Shown here piece by piece: positions 34,835 to 45,700 of a stretch of 64,000 nt of DNA (positions are counted from its first letter, which is position 1; each line of letters starts with the position of its first letter). The position numbers and the translations under genes were made by a program. The stretch is taken from assembly GCA_019083985.1 (NCBI GenBank), contig JAHRCV010000004.1:1-64000 (forward strand), written 5' to 3'. The notes below the pieces were generated by a model. That model had not been told where the DNA came from, ran no database searches, and worked only from the letters and a program-made list of their open reading frames with translations. This stretch comes from Rhizobiales bacterium TNE-4 (GTDB taxonomy: Bacteria; Pseudomonadota; Alphaproteobacteria; Rhizobiales; Beijerinckiaceae).

Positions 34835-37800
34835 TCAAGAAATTCGAATAATGGTGTCGAAAAGGTCGCGCGCGGTCTTCACGACTTGCGCCGCCGCTTG
34901 ATAGGCCTGCTGGTAACGAATCAAGTCCGATGCTTCCTTGTCGAGATCGACGCCTGTTTTAGCGTCAAAGGCCGATTGCAGATTGCTGGCTGCATCCTGA
35001 GCCGTTTTGGCATCATTGGCCGCCGACTGGCTTGTCGTTCCAAGCTTCGTTGAAACTGAAGCGTATACATCTTGGAACGAACCTTGGTTATTTCCAAAAA
35101 TGTCAGTCTCTTGCAGCTTGGCAAGCGCTAACGCGTTCCGATTGTCGCCAGACCGCTGCTCACCTTGCGTGATCGCGAAGCGGTCACCAATGGCGATGGC
35201 ACCATCGATCGTAAAACGTACACCGAGCCATTCAACGGGCTCGCGCGGCGTCCAACTCCGGACGGCATAGGTTTCGATGATCTTGCTCGTGTCACTCGGA
35301 TCAAATTTGACAATCCGCAGGAGAGCATTGGAATCAATCACGACGCCAAAATCGGGAACGTCAGGCTCTGTTCGCACGGTCTCTGTGGGATAGCGCACGG
35401 ACAAGGTTCGTGCTGGATCGCCACCACCCAGACTACGAATGCCGACGATGAGATCTTCGGCTGCATAGCCAAGCGTTAACCGATTTCCCACTGGCGAAAC
35501 GGAGGCGGCTACATCACCCAAATTGCCATTGGTACCGGAACTGACACTTGAGACCAAGCGTAAGCGGGTGGACATTCCTAGAACAGCGGCATCGCTTGTC
35601 GCAAAGCCAAGATTTTTAGCCGCAAGAATCTGCTCTTCGGACTCAGCAACGATCTGCAAGGGCATATCCGTGCCGGTCAGAACCAGCTTGCCATCAACGG
35701 TTGTCCAACCAAGGGGTGGAATAGCCTTGCCGGATTGATCGAGCGTTGCCGATCCAGATGCGCCAAAAATCCGGACGACATGATCTTCACCGTCAATTCG
35801 GACCGTGAGGTTCGTTCCGTTCAAGGCAGTGGCCGCCGGCGCAGACGATGCAAACAATCCTGTTGTCCGCGCCAAGGTGAGATCGGTTCCAAGAAAGCCG
35901 AGATCGACGGCGGCCTGCCGCTCAGCTGCGGTCGTTGAGACGATCTGGAGTGTTTTTACATCAGAATGAAGCTGTAATTGCCCATCAACCAGCGCCCATG
36001 ACAGCGTTCCAATCGCCGCCGCATTGGCGGGCGACGCTGGGATCAGATTGACCGATCCAGAGTTACCTTGAATTTGCGCTGTGATGGTTTGACCATTGGC
36101 CGAAAACTTTAATGTCCGCCCATTCGTCAGCGCTGCGCTATCAACCGGACCTGCAGCGTTGAGGCCGGCCTCCAGTTTAAGCGTCGTTCCATCCGTCAAG
36201 CCAAACGTCTTAGCATCATCGCTTATCACAACTGAAAGCGATGTTGTCGTGGTGTCTAGGCTTGGCGGAAGCGCAAGCGCCAGGCGCTGCGTGCCATTAT
36301 CATCGATAAGGCTCACGGTCAATTTCTGCAGGCCCTCAACGGTGAATTGACCCGTATTGAGCAATTGTCCTGAGGAGTTGCGGCCACGCTCAAAAGACAC
36401 ATCATAATCATCACCATTGATGGTGACGGTAAAACGCAATGTATCCTTGGTATTTCCTGCAAGATTAACGGCTGCACCTGTCCAATATTGCTTCGTTGCA
36501 AGACTGTTAAGTTTGTCCACTAAGCGATCGGCAATACCATCAGCATTCAGGCCAGCTGTGTCGGACCCAGACAAGCGCAACGACGGTAACCCTTGGACGT
36601 CAAGCGCGTAGAGTGCGCCGGCCCGGAAAGTTCCGCTTTCTGTTAGAGATGCACTTTCAAGATTGGGGTTCGCAAGAACGTCGAATGAGAGGACCGTTCC
36701 ATTGCTGACAATCGACTGGAATGGCTGCGTATTCTTGACAATGGCTAGATCACGATAGGTTGTTCCGGTCGGCTGATACGAATATTGCGCCGTAGGGAGG
36801 AAGCCATTGGTGACCGTCAACCATTTGGAATAGTCTTGCGCCGGAATAGCAGGCCCGGAGATCTGAACACCTTCACGGGTGAAGATGACAATATCAGCAG
36901 GCGATGTTGCTGCTTGGTCTGCCGCAGAAAAGCTGCGCGTTCTTCCCGCCCCGTCAGAACCCGAAATCGCACCACTTGCAACAGCGTGACCATTCAGCGC
37001 GGTCACAACCAATTGGCCGTCCGACACAGACGCTGCAAAGACGTTCCGATAGGTTGGATTAGCGGCGGCGTTGATCGCTTCTGCAACCGCTTCAAGCGTG
37101 TCATTTTCGGGCTTTAAGGTGAAATTTTGTGTTACACCATCAAGCTTGAGGGACAGGTTAATACCAGCACTGCGATCGAGGCTAGAGATCTCAGAAGCGG
37201 ATGCGGTAAAAACAACGGTCGAAAGCTTACCCAAAGCCGATAATTCGACGTTCTTAGCCCCCGCTGGAATGGCGAATGTGACGCCGTCACTCCGGAAGCT
37301 GAGTGTATCAGTTCCATTCGCCTTGAATAGATCGAGCATGGAGGGAATTGGTGGCGGGGCGACGCTCACATCATTCCTGAGGACCGAGAGCGTACCCTTG
37401 CCAATATTGGTGTAGGCTGGATCGACATAAATCGTTTGGGCCGCCGCAATGCTCGCCGGATCGCTGAGAACAAAGCGCATCGCAGCTGATGCGTTCTTGA
37501 GCGGTTCAACCGAGAAACTATCGCCATCAGCAGCGATACCCTCCACGGATAGACGCACGCCTTCGAGCACTAAAGGCATTTTGCCGGTAACGCTGGCACC
37601 CGTACTTGACGATTTAAACGTCCATTCGTTCTTGGCCGCTGAATATGTTGCTGTGTAGGCGCTACTATTGATTTGCGTTGCGCCATCAACCGTCACATTG
37701 ACCTTTGCGGAACCGCGATTGGACGGAACAGCCACTGCCTGCAACCCTTCGGCCGAGAACATGTCCGCACCCTGGCGTCCATTGAGATCGAGGCCCTGAC

Positions 37801-38734
37801 GATGCTGCGTGTTGATCGCCGCTGTAAAGCCGACAGCCAATTGGTCCAGATTTTCAAGAAATCTCCGTGCGGAGTTCTGTAGCTCGATCAGTCCTGCAAT
37901 GGCCCCACCTGTGACCTGATTGGTGACATTGGCATTGCCATAGGGGTCAAAAATCAATTCTGTTTTCTCGCCGTCCTTCATGCTGCCAAGCATGCGTGAC
38001 GTGCCGAGATCAACCAGCTTGGGTCCGCTTGCCGCATCTCCGAGATAGAGATCGACAGATCCGGAATCTTTTTCCACGACGGTAAAGTTTACAAGCTTAG
38101 AAAGGCTATTTAACAAGACATCGCGCTGATCGAGCAGATCGTTCAGCTTCTGCTGTCCCTTACCGGAGCGACTAATGTCGAGATTGAGGGTCGCGATTTG
38201 AGAGGCAAGCGAATTGACCGCCTCAATGCTCGATTTGAGCGAGGTATCTGCACTATTGATTTCGTTGGTCACCGCTGTCGCGGCAGCACGGAATGATTCC
38301 GCGATCCTTTGTCCTGAATCGATCAAGGCTAAGCGCGATGTCGTCGCAGCAGGACTAACGGAAAGATCTTGTGCTTTAGCGTAAAAATCCTGAACGGCCG
38401 TTCCGATCGTATTTGCTGGTGCAATGACCGCCTTTTCAAGGCGAATAAGTCCATCAGACACGATTTGGGACTGCGCCTGTCGTGCCGATGCCGCGCGAAC
38501 CTGCATTTGTAAAAAAGCATCACTGGCGCGCCGAATGAGATCGACGGTCACGCCAGAGCCGCTTGAGGCCACCCTCGCAGTTGGCAGCATCTGCGCTTCG
38601 CCAACACTTTTTAAAACGACGTCACGACGGATGTAACCATCCGTATTCGCATTAGCGATATTGTTACCGGTCGTTTCAAGCAGTTTTCGGTAGGCAGTGA
38701 GGCCCGATGAACCGATGCCAAGAATATCTGTCAT
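34835..38734 (-). CDS. flgK: Hook-filament junction protein FlgK, giant form
   Basis: A 1299-residue FlgK; the usual length is about 450-650. The N terminus (LGIGSSGLTAYRKLLETTGNNIANANTDGYIRRDVVLKS) and the helical FlgK core to about residue 330 are standard, as is the C terminus (EASDLIRYQQAYQAAAQVVKTARDLFDTIIRI). The middle 850 residues are a large, beta-rich insertion exposed at the junction surface. It holds two tandem copies of a domain of about 75 residues, at about 874-951 and 973-1050, sharing ...V.G..SWALVDGQLQL / GWTTVDGKLVL and ...LGF... . Its ATG overlaps the flgJ stop (ATGA). Confidence 0.9.
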   Translation of the reverse strand: MTDILGIGSSGLTAYRKLLETTGNNIANANTDGYIRRDVVLKSVGEAQMLPTARVASSGSGVTVDLIRRASDAFLQMQVRAASARQAQSQIVSDGLIRLEKAVIAPANTIGTAVQDFYAKAQDLSVSPAATTSRLALIDSGQRIAESFRAAATAVTNEINSADTSLKSSIEAVNSLASQIATLNLDISRSGKGQQKLNDLLDQRDVLLNSLSKLVNFTVVEKDSGSVDLYLGDAASGPKLVDLGTSRMLGSMKDGEKTELIFDPYGNANVTNQVTGGAIAGLIELQNSARRFLENLDQLAVGFTAAINTQHRQGLDLNGRQGADMFSAEGLQAVAVPSNRGSAKVNVTVDGATQINSSAYTATYSAAKNEWTFKSSSTGASVTGKMPLVLEGVRLSVEGIAADGDSFSVEPLKNASAAMRFVLSDPASIAAAQTIYVDPAYTNIGKGTLSVLRNDVSVAPPPIPSMLDLFKANGTDTLSFRSDGVTFAIPAGAKNVELSALGKLSTVVFTASASEISSLDRSAGINLSLKLDGVTQNFTLKPENDTLEAVAEAINAAANPTYRNVFAASVSDGQLVVTALNGHAVASGAISGSDGAGRTRSFSAADQAATSPADIVIFTREGVQISGPAIPAQDYSKWLTVTNGFLPTAQYSYQPTGTTYRDLAIVKNTQPFQSIVSNGTVLSFDVLANPNLESASLTESGTFRAGALYALDVQGLPSLRLSGSDTAGLNADGIADRLVDKLNSLATKQYWTGAAVNLAGNTKDTLRFTVTINGDDYDVSFERGRNSSGQLLNTGQFTVEGLQKLTVSLIDDNGTQRLALALPPSLDTTTTSLSVVISDDAKTFGLTDGTTLKLEAGLNAAGPVDSAALTNGRTLKFSANGQTITAQIQGNSGSVNLIPASPANAAAIGTLSWALVDGQLQLHSDVKTLQIVSTTAAERQAAVDLGFLGTDLTLARTTGLFASSAPAATALNGTNLTVRIDGEDHVVRIFGASGSATLDQSGKAIPPLGWTTVDGKLVLTGTDMPLQIVAESEEQILAAKNLGFATSDAAVLGMSTRLRLVSSVSSGTNGNLGDVAASVSPVGNRLTLGYAAEDLIVGIRSLGGGDPARTLSVRYPTETVRTEPDVPDFGVVIDSNALLRIVKFDPSDTSKIIETYAVRSWTPREPVEWLGVRFTIDGAIAIGDRFAITQGEQRSGDNRNALALAKLQETDIFGNNQGSFQDVYASVSTKLGTTSQSAANDAKTAQDAASNLQSAFDAKTGVDLDKEASDLIRYQQAYQAAAQVVKTARDLFDTIIRIS

Positions 38735-39048
38735 TTCTTGGCGCCTTTCCCAATCGTCGGCGACAATTGCCGCGAGATCGAGTCAGCCAGGCCAAGGCGC
38801 ATATTCTTGCTCATCAATTCGGCATAAGCACTATCGAGCATGGATTGAAACGGCTTGGCTTCCTCACTGTCGAGCAAGCCCTCGCCCAATTGTGCCTCAC
38901 GCATCGATTTCATGATCATTTGCATGAACAGAGTTTCGAACGCTTTGGACGCCTGGTCGAGATTCGGCTTTTTGCCAGCCGCGCGCGCGTCATCCAGCGA
39001 CATATTTGTCGCCGTCATATCCAACATGCCGCGCGAAAGAACGTCCAT
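38731..39048 (-). CDS. flgJ: Rod-binding protein FlgJ, single-domain
   Basis: A 105-residue protein equal to the N-terminal rod-capping half of FlgJ: KPNLDQASKAFETLFMQMIMKSMREAQ and LDSAYAELMSKNMRLGLADSI. The C-terminal muramidase of enterobacterial FlgJ is absent, as is usual in Alphaproteobacteria; a separate lytic transglycosylase is encoded at 32228. It starts 7 bases after flgI and overlaps flgK by 4. Confidence 0.92.
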   Translation of the reverse strand: MDVLSRGMLDMTATNMSLDDARAAGKKPNLDQASKAFETLFMQMIMKSMREAQLGEGLLDSEEAKPFQSMLDSAYAELMSKNMRLGLADSISRQLSPTIGKGAKK

Positions 39049-39055
39049 AATGACC

Positions 39056-40264
39056 TCAGATGATCACGAGTTCAGCGTGAAGAGCGCCCGCCTGACGCAG
39101 CGCTTCGAGGATGGCGACAAGATCGCTCGGTGATGCACCAACAGCGTTCACAGCATCAACAATGCTTGAGAGCGGTACATCAGGCGCGAACAGGAAGGTC
39201 CGCGCGGGCTGTTGATCGACACCGATCTGACTATCCCGTGTCACGACCGTCTGGCCGCCGGGGGGCTGACCACCAGCATTGGCATTGTTGCCGATGGCCG
39301 TATTTTCTTGAACGTTCACGCCGGCATTGGGCTGCGACACGTTCAGATTTTCCTTGACCCGCACGGTGAGGCTACCATGTGACACGGCCGCAGGTGTCAC
39401 GCGAACACCTTCGCTGATGACGATCGTACCCGTGCGCGAATTCACGATGACGCGCGCCGGCGGCAAGGACTGCCCGACCTTAATCTCTTCGATTTGCGAC
39501 ATGAACGCGACGCGCTTATCGGCATCCTTGGGCGCATTGACCTTCACGGTCATGCTATCAATAGCCTGCGCCGTTCCATTACCCATTTGGCGGTTGATGG
39601 CTGCAGCGATCCGATTGGAATTGGTGAAATCAGGCTGCATCAGGTTCAGCATCAGCGCGGGTGCGGTGTCGAATGAATTCGGCACCATTCGTTCCACTGT
39701 TCCGCCGCCAGGAATGCGCCCGACCGTCGGGATATTGACAGACACTTTGGAACCATCGGCACCGGTAATACCAAGACCACCGACTGCCAGATTGCCCTGA
39801 GCCATTGCGTAGGTTTCATTGTCAGCGCCGACAAGCTGCGTCATCAACAAACTGCCGCCACGCAAACTGGTTGCTTTGCCAAATGCGGAAACCGTGACAT
39901 CAAGACGTTGGCCGGGCTTAGCAAAAGCCGGCAGTTCGGCGGTGACCATCACGGCCGCCGCGTTTTTCGGATTGATACCAGCCGCATCGACATTAATACC
40001 GAAGCGCGCCACAAGGCTCTGCAAAGTCTGGTTGGTCACCGGAACGCTACCATCGCCGGTTCCATTAAGACCGACAACGAGGCCGTAACCGACCAATTGG
40101 TTAGGGCGGATTCCGCCAATCGTCACCATGTCCTTGATGCGATCCTGAAGATCAGGACGCTGCGAGCGCGCCGCCACCTGCTGCTGCGCCAAAACAGGCG
40201 TAGCAACCGATGCCATGACGCCCAAAACAAGGACGAAGGACCGCAAGGCTTGGAAAATCCGCAT
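39056..40264 (-). CDS. flgI: Flagellar P-ring protein FlgI
   Basis: A 402-residue periplasmic P-ring protein. The ATG at 40264 gives a Sec signal peptide (IFQALRSFVLVLGVMASVATPVLA) with a cut after VLA; a GTG nine bases upstream overlaps nothing useful and is not preferred. The mature part starts QRPDLQDRIKDMVTIGGIRPNQLVGYGLVVGLNGTGD, the most conserved FlgI block, and ends with SDLVAILEALRQAGALHAELVII. It forms the bushing ring in the peptidoglycan layer, assembled by FlgA, encoded at 59078. Confidence 0.95.
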   Translation of the reverse strand: MRIFQALRSFVLVLGVMASVATPVLAQQQVAARSQRPDLQDRIKDMVTIGGIRPNQLVGYGLVVGLNGTGDGSVPVTNQTLQSLVARFGINVDAAGINPKNAAAVMVTAELPAFAKPGQRLDVTVSAFGKATSLRGGSLLMTQLVGADNETYAMAQGNLAVGGLGITGADGSKVSVNIPTVGRIPGGGTVERMVPNSFDTAPALMLNLMQPDFTNSNRIAAAINRQMGNGTAQAIDSMTVKVNAPKDADKRVAFMSQIEEIKVGQSLPPARVIVNSRTGTIVISEGVRVTPAAVSHGSLTVRVKENLNVSQPNAGVNVQENTAIGNNANAGGQPPGGQTVVTRDSQIGVDQQPARTFLFAPDVPLSSIVDAVNAVGASPSDLVAILEALRQAGALHAELVII

Positions 40265-40273
40265 GATGTCCAC

Positions 40274-40972
40274 TCAGATCGGGGCGACGAAGTTGAAGAA
40301 TTTCCAATACCAATTCGTGAGCGTCTGATCCTGCAGATCGCCCGAACCGGTGTAGGAAATATTGGCTTGCGCGATCTTGAAGGATTCAACGCCATTCTTG
40401 TCGTTGACATCTTCAGGCCGCACGATACCGGTCAGGCGAACATATTCGTAGCCCTGACCGACTTTGATCTGCTTCTGGCCTTGGACGGCCATATTGCCAT
40501 TTTCATATACGCGCGTGACGACAACCGAGATCTGTCCTGACAGATTGTTGTTCTGCGTCGCGGTGCCCGAACCATCGAACTTGTCAGCATTATCGGCATT
40601 GAAGGCCTGCGGATTGGCGAGGCTGCCAACGCCGGTGGCCCATGCCAAGGGGCCGAAAATGATCTGCGGCAGCGTTGTGATCGTTGTGCTGCCTTTCTTT
40701 TCCATACCCGACTTGGCCGTTTTGCCACCTGTCGTCGATTCAGACAGGAGAACCGTCAAGACATCGCCCACATTGCGTGCCTTACGCGCGCCCAAGAAGA
40801 AGCCGGCCTGATTGCGTGCATAAATGGCGCCATCGGGCTGCTTTTCCTTGACCGGTACGACTTGATCGTAGTCGAGCGCGAATTCTTGAGAGGCGCGTTC
40901 TTCCATCACCGTATTGCAGGCGGAAAGGCCAAGCGCGGCGGCGGCAATCGCGAGAAAACGAAGGGCTTTCAT
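40274..40972 (-). CDS. flgH: Flagellar L-ring lipoprotein FlgH
   Basis: A 232-residue outer-membrane L-ring protein. The lipoprotein signal ends in LSAC, so C19 carries the lipid. FlgH blocks are clear: LYARNQAGFFLGARKARNVGDVLTVLLSES-type segment, MEKKGSTTITTLPQI and the C-terminal VRLTGIVRPEDVNDKN ... NISYTGSGDLQDQ. The gene lies 9 bases after flgG and 9 bases before flgI in the flgF operon. Confidence 0.95.
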   Translation of the reverse strand: MKALRFLAIAAAALGLSACNTVMEERASQEFALDYDQVVPVKEKQPDGAIYARNQAGFFLGARKARNVGDVLTVLLSESTTGGKTAKSGMEKKGSTTITTLPQIIFGPLAWATGVGSLANPQAFNADNADKFDGSGTATQNNNLSGQISVVVTRVYENGNMAVQGQKQIKVGQGYEYVRLTGIVRPEDVNDKNGVESFKIAQANISYTGSGDLQDQTLTNWYWKFFNFVAPI

Positions 40973-40981
40973 GACGCGTCC

Positions 40982-41767
40982 TTACATGCTCTGCGTGAGG
41001 TTCTTCATCATCTGATCGACCGCCGAAATCGCTTTCGAATTCACTTCGTAAGCACGCTGCGTTTCGATCATCTGGACGAGTTCTTCAACGACATTGACGT
41101 TCGAAGATTCAAGTGCCCCTTGCACGATGCGACCAGCGCCATCCGTTGCCGGATTGGCGACCACGGGATCACCGGAGGATGGCGTTGCAAGAAGCATGGA
41201 TTCACCAGTCGGGCGCAGGCCAGAATTGTTGGGGAACGTCGCGATCTGGATCTGGCCGACCTGCTGCACCGCTGTGGTGCCCGCCGTCGTGACCGAGACG
41301 ATGCCGTCTTTCGAAATGGACACGGACGTGGTGTTTTCAGGAATGGTGATCGCCGGCTCAACCGGATAACCATTGGCCGTCACGATCTGGCCCTGCTGGT
41401 TCTTGGTAAAATTACCAGCGCGCGTATAGGCAATCTGGCCGTTTGGCATCAACACTTGGAAGAAGCCCTTCCCATCGATTGTCATATCGAGGGAGTTGTC
41501 GGTGTTGATGATATTGCCCTGATTGTAGATCTTTTCCGACGACACGATACGTACGCCCGTACCGATCGAAAGACCGGTCGGCGATTGCGTGTTCTGCGAC
41601 GTCTGCGAGCCCGGATCGCGGAAGGTTTGATAAAGCAACGTCTCGAAATTGGCACGATCGCGCTTAAAGCCGACCGTGTTGACGTTGGCGAGATTGTTCG
41701 AAATCACCGACATCCGCTGCTGTTGTGCGTTGAGGCCGGTCATCGCAACGTGAAGGGGAGAAGCCAT
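40982..41767 (-). CDS. flgG: Flagellar distal rod protein FlgG
   Basis: A 261-residue distal rod protein. The N terminus has ALHVAMTGLNAQQQ-like MTGLNAQQQRMSVISNNLANVNTVGFKRDRANF, and the rod-specific block with NQGNIINTDNSLDMTIDGKGFFQVLMPNG. The C terminus EELVQMIETQRAYEVNSKAISAVDQMMKNL is standard. Normal length (about 260). It follows flgF by 30 bases. Confidence 0.96.
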   Translation of the reverse strand: MASPLHVAMTGLNAQQQRMSVISNNLANVNTVGFKRDRANFETLLYQTFRDPGSQTSQNTQSPTGLSIGTGVRIVSSEKIYNQGNIINTDNSLDMTIDGKGFFQVLMPNGQIAYTRAGNFTKNQQGQIVTANGYPVEPAITIPENTTSVSISKDGIVSVTTAGTTAVQQVGQIQIATFPNNSGLRPTGESMLLATPSSGDPVVANPATDGAGRIVQGALESSNVNVVEELVQMIETQRAYEVNSKAISAVDQMMKNLTQSM

Positions 41768-41797
41768 TGTGTTACCTCTGCAGGGAGATCAGTTGAA

Positions 41798-42547
41798 TTA
41801 GCGATCAGTGCGCATGAGACGCGCAGTTTGGTCATCGAGCTCGCGCGCCATGGTGAGCATTTTCACTTTCATGTCGTAGGAGCGCGACGATTGCAGCATT
41901 TCAATCATCGATTCGATCGGGTTGACGTTGCTGCTTTCAAGACTTTTCGGAACAACGCGAACATTCGCGTCATTCGGGGGTGCGGCACCGTTCTTGGTGC
42001 GAATGTGACCATCCGGTCCGCGTGTCACTTCAGAGACAGGGATATTCGACAGCCGAACGCGCCCAACGGCATTGGGCGGCTGATCGAGATCGACGCCTGG
42101 CGGGCGCACGAGAATGCTGCCATCGTGCGAGACTTCAATCGTCGAATAATTGGGAATGGTGATGGGGCCTGCATCGCCAAGGATGGTCAGGCCTTCGCCA
42201 TTGCGCAGGATCCGATCAGCGCCAATGCGGAAATCACCACGGCGGGTGAGAACCGGCTCACCATTGGCGTCTTGGCCGACAAGAAAGCCGGGGCCATCGA
42301 GGGCGATATCGGTCGGGTTGTCAGTCGGCATCAACTTGCCAATCGACAGGTCGATGGCGTTTTCGCCACGCGTCGGGAAGACGCGATCCGAGAGGGCATC
42401 GCCCTCAACATAGGCCGAGGCCAGGTTCGAAAAGATGTCCCTACGGAAACCGACCGTATTCTGGTTGGACAGACCGGCGACAAGGGCCCGCTGGTTGTCG
42501 GCATGCAGGCGCATGCCATGGAGCGCGGTATGAACGAGACGATCCAC
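41798..42547 (-). CDS. flgF: Flagellar proximal rod protein FlgF
   Basis: A 249-residue rod protein, first gene of the flgF-flgG-flgH-flgI-flgJ-flgK-flgL operon. The start is GTG at 42547, with GAGGAGG just upstream; the GTG at 42562 lies inside that ribosome site and is not used. It shows the rod pattern (QNTVGFRRDIFSN, IALDGPGFLVGQDANG, and MIEMLQSSRSYDMKVKML at the end). FlgF and FlgG are related; the shorter FlgG-like anchor and gene order place this one as FlgF. Confidence 0.88.
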   Translation of the reverse strand: MDRLVHTALHGMRLHADNQRALVAGLSNQNTVGFRRDIFSNLASAYVEGDALSDRVFPTRGENAIDLSIGKLMPTDNPTDIALDGPGFLVGQDANGEPVLTRRGDFRIGADRILRNGEGLTILGDAGPITIPNYSTIEVSHDGSILVRPPGVDLDQPPNAVGRVRLSNIPVSEVTRGPDGHIRTKNGAAPPNDANVRVVPKSLESSNVNPIESMIEMLQSSRSYDMKVKMLTMARELDDQTARLMRTDR

Positions 42548-42644
42548 GTCAGACCTCCTCACCTGTCGGGAGGCCGACGCTCTTGGCCGAAATTGGGGTC
42601 AAAACTGGCATTTCCGCTTCCCGAATGAACTCTAGGAAGGGATT

Positions 42645-42660
42645 AGCAATTCACGTGCCA
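42645..42660 (-). promoter_or_regulatory. Sigma-54 promoter of the flgF-flgL operon
   Basis: Minus strand TGGCACGTGAATTGCT, a perfect match to TGGCACG-N4-TTGCT with the GG-N10-GC spacing. It lies 97 bases before flgF, in the otherwise empty 42548-42766 gap. Confidence 0.92.
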
Positions 42661-42718
42661 ACGAAAATCGTGAGAAGTGTCAGGGGTTTGACACGCATTA
42701 ACCAGAGCAAGGCAAAGC

Positions 42719-42745
42719 GGCGGGCCGCGTTAGACGCGGCCCGCC
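42719..42745 (-). terminator. Hairpin after flgE, probable terminator
   Basis: Perfect 11-bp stem GGCGGGCCGCG / CGCGGCCCGCC with a 5-base loop. On the minus strand the T run after it is short (CTTTGCC), so it may stop transcription weakly or protect the mRNA end. Confidence 0.6.
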
Positions 42746-42766
42746 TTCAATTCAGATCCACGACCG

Positions 42767-45700
42767 TCAGCTTCGGATCTGAATGATGGTTTGCGACAAG
42801 GTCGTCGTCGTTTCGATCGCCTTGGCGTTGGCCTGGAAGTTTCTCTGGGCCGTGATCAGGTTCACCAATTCTTCGGTGATGTCGACGTTCGAGCGCTCAA
42901 GCGCGCCTGCCTTGATGGTGCCGAAGCCATCCGCACCCGCCTGACCCAGCACGACCTGACCCGAGGTCGAGGTCGCGACGTAGTTGGCGTTACCAACCTG
43001 CTTCAAACCGTTCGGGTTGGCGAAGTTGGCAATCATCACCTTACCCAACGCAACCGTCTGGCCGTTGGTGTAGTTGGCGCGCACCGTACCACCGGCGTCG
43101 ATGTCGAGACCGTTCAGCGAGCCTGACGGATAACCGTCCTGCGACAGCGACAACACCGAGAAGGGCGAGGAGAACTGCGTCGAATATTTACCGTAGTCGA
43201 TGTTCAGGCGCAGCAAGTCCGAACCGTTTTGCGGATCGAATGGCGAGTAGATCACGCCTTCCTTCGGCGAGATCAGCTTACCAACCGTGTCGAAGGTGAG
43301 CTGGCCTTCTGTCAGGTAGAGCGGATACCAATTCTGGATGCTCGTAGGCGCCTGCGTCGTGATGTTGCCATCGGCATCGACATAGAGCTTGTTGCCCTGC
43401 TCGTCCGTCGCCTGCTGCAGATTGGTGATGATCGGCACCGAACCCGGCGTCTGCGTGACCTTGCCGAGACCGAAGTTCGGATGGCCAACCACGTTGATCT
43501 GCGAGTTGGGGCCCGTGGTGCCCGAGGTGAACACAAGACGGTTTTCATCCGGCTCGAACTTCACCGTCACACCAGAGACGATACGACCCGTTTTGGGATC
43601 TTGGATCTGGTTGACGCGATCCTGAATGGCCGCTGCAAACGTATCACCCGTATAGGCGCGGACCGGCAGCGTGATCGTGCCGACGATGCCATCAACCGTG
43701 AACGTCATCTGGTTTTCACCCAGGCTTTCGTTCAGGAAGAAGGTTTGGCTCATCGGCGTGATGGCGCGCGTACCAACAGCTGTCGCCGAGCTAGACGCGA
43801 GACCGGTACCGGCAACAAAGCGTGTGGAGGCAGAGCCACCGACACCCAACAAATCGTTGGTACCCGCATAGTTGATCGTCTTGGCCTGGCCGATCTGCAA
43901 ACCGTTACGGCTTGTTGAACCTTGCGCACCGACGGGCTGCGAAGCCTTCGGAATACCATTGATGCGCATGTTCAGATTGAAGGGGACACCATTCGGATCG
44001 CCTTCAACTTCAAGGTTCGAGCTCGTATGCTTGATCGAAATCGGGCCAATGTAATCCGGACGCACAAGCGTCCCAGCTTTCTTGACCTGCTCAACAACCA
44101 TCGAGCCAGTAATGGCACCATTGCTCTTATAGGTGGCCGTCAGCGTATCACCTGAAGAGGAGAATGTGACCGTATTCAAATTGGTCTCAAGATTGGCCGC
44201 GGATGCCAAACCTGCAAGGCCTGCTGCCGTGAGCGTGACATCAGCAGTCTTCACGCTCCCGTCCGACTGCGGAATGGTAATGCGATAAACGTCACCAATG
44301 GCCAGCGTCGGAGATGCTGCGTCGACTGATTTCAGCGTAATGCTATGCGATGTCGCCGTCGTCGTTGAACCATTAACTGACGAGCTTGATGCAGTGGTCA
44401 CCGAACGATCAGTGAAGGTCAATGCTGTCAAGCCGGCATCAGAGCCGCGCGTGGTCTGCTTGATGGAGACGATCGGCCCGACGGATCCCGTCGCGTTATA
44501 GCTGAAGATGATCTTATTGCCGCTGCGCGATGCCGTCACAGCATCAACGCCACTCGGTGAGAGCGTACCATTAGCACGGATGGCCGTGTTGATCGCCGTG
44601 ACAAGCGCGTCAAGACGCTGGGTCGTTGTGCTCGAGGAGGTCAAGCTCAATGCACCCGTTGTAATCGTCGTGGCGGTTGCCGCGCCGGGCACAGCCAGAT
44701 CGAGCGTGAAGCGATCACCATTGAGGAGATTGCCATAGGCATAGATCTGTTGAACTTCCTTCGTTGTCGAAGTGCCTTCCTGACTTTCAGCCGCATCGAT
44801 GAAGGAGACCGGCAGAGCCTGCTCGATTTCATCAAAGAAATTCGTGACCGTTTTGCCGGCGGCGCCCGTGTAATTATACGTGAATGAACGGCCGTCGATC
44901 TCAAGCTGAACCGACTGGTTCGACGTATAGGTCAGGCCGGAAAAATCGAAGCTGTCGATCTGTGACGTGACGTCGGCGTCCATCGCCAGCGTCGCGCGAC
45001 CCACTGTGATCGACGAGGCCTCACCCGTCGAACCCGACGAGAACACAAATTGGCGTGTATCCTTATTGTAGCTAACTGTGATCCCGGTGCGTTGCTCACG
45101 CGGATCGAGGATGGGGTCACCCGATGGCAGTGTTGCGCTACCAGTCCACACCGTGTTCGCACGGATCAGCGTATCGGGGCTCGTCGTCTTTGGCATCAAG
45201 CCCAAATCATTGACGACGTTGGTCGGGTTGAACACCTGGATCGAGTTGAAGCGGCTCGCAGGTTCGTTCGCATCCGCGCCCATCTGGCTTGGATCAACCG
45301 TGAAGGTGAGCGCGCGCGCACCGACGTCATAGCCAACCAGGATCGGTGGATTGTCGGCATCCGGCCAATTGGCAGGCTTACCAAATTCGAGACGGCGCTT
45401 GTTGAGCGCATCGTTCAATTTTTCCTGCGCGAGACTGACGAGCTCATCACGCGTTAATTGCAGTTTATTGTCGGCTTGGGTTGCGCCGGCGACCGGCGGT
45501 GTACCGTCACTTCCGCCCGTACCGAGAAGATCGATCTCGATCGGCTCATTGAGCGCGACCGACGACCCATCTTCGCCGAGTTTCGACAGGTTGATCTGAA
45601 TGATGTCGTTACCGGAAACGACGGCGCCGCCTTCTTTACGATAGGTGTCCGTAATACGGAAATATTTTTCACCTGAGAATTTGGCGTTCACAGCGCGGGT

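Noticed and set aside
40862-42628. 588-codon plus-strand open frame
   Set aside because: It is antisense to flgG, flgF and the end of flgH, is rich in Arg and His and has no domain; a shadow of GC-rich coding sequence.
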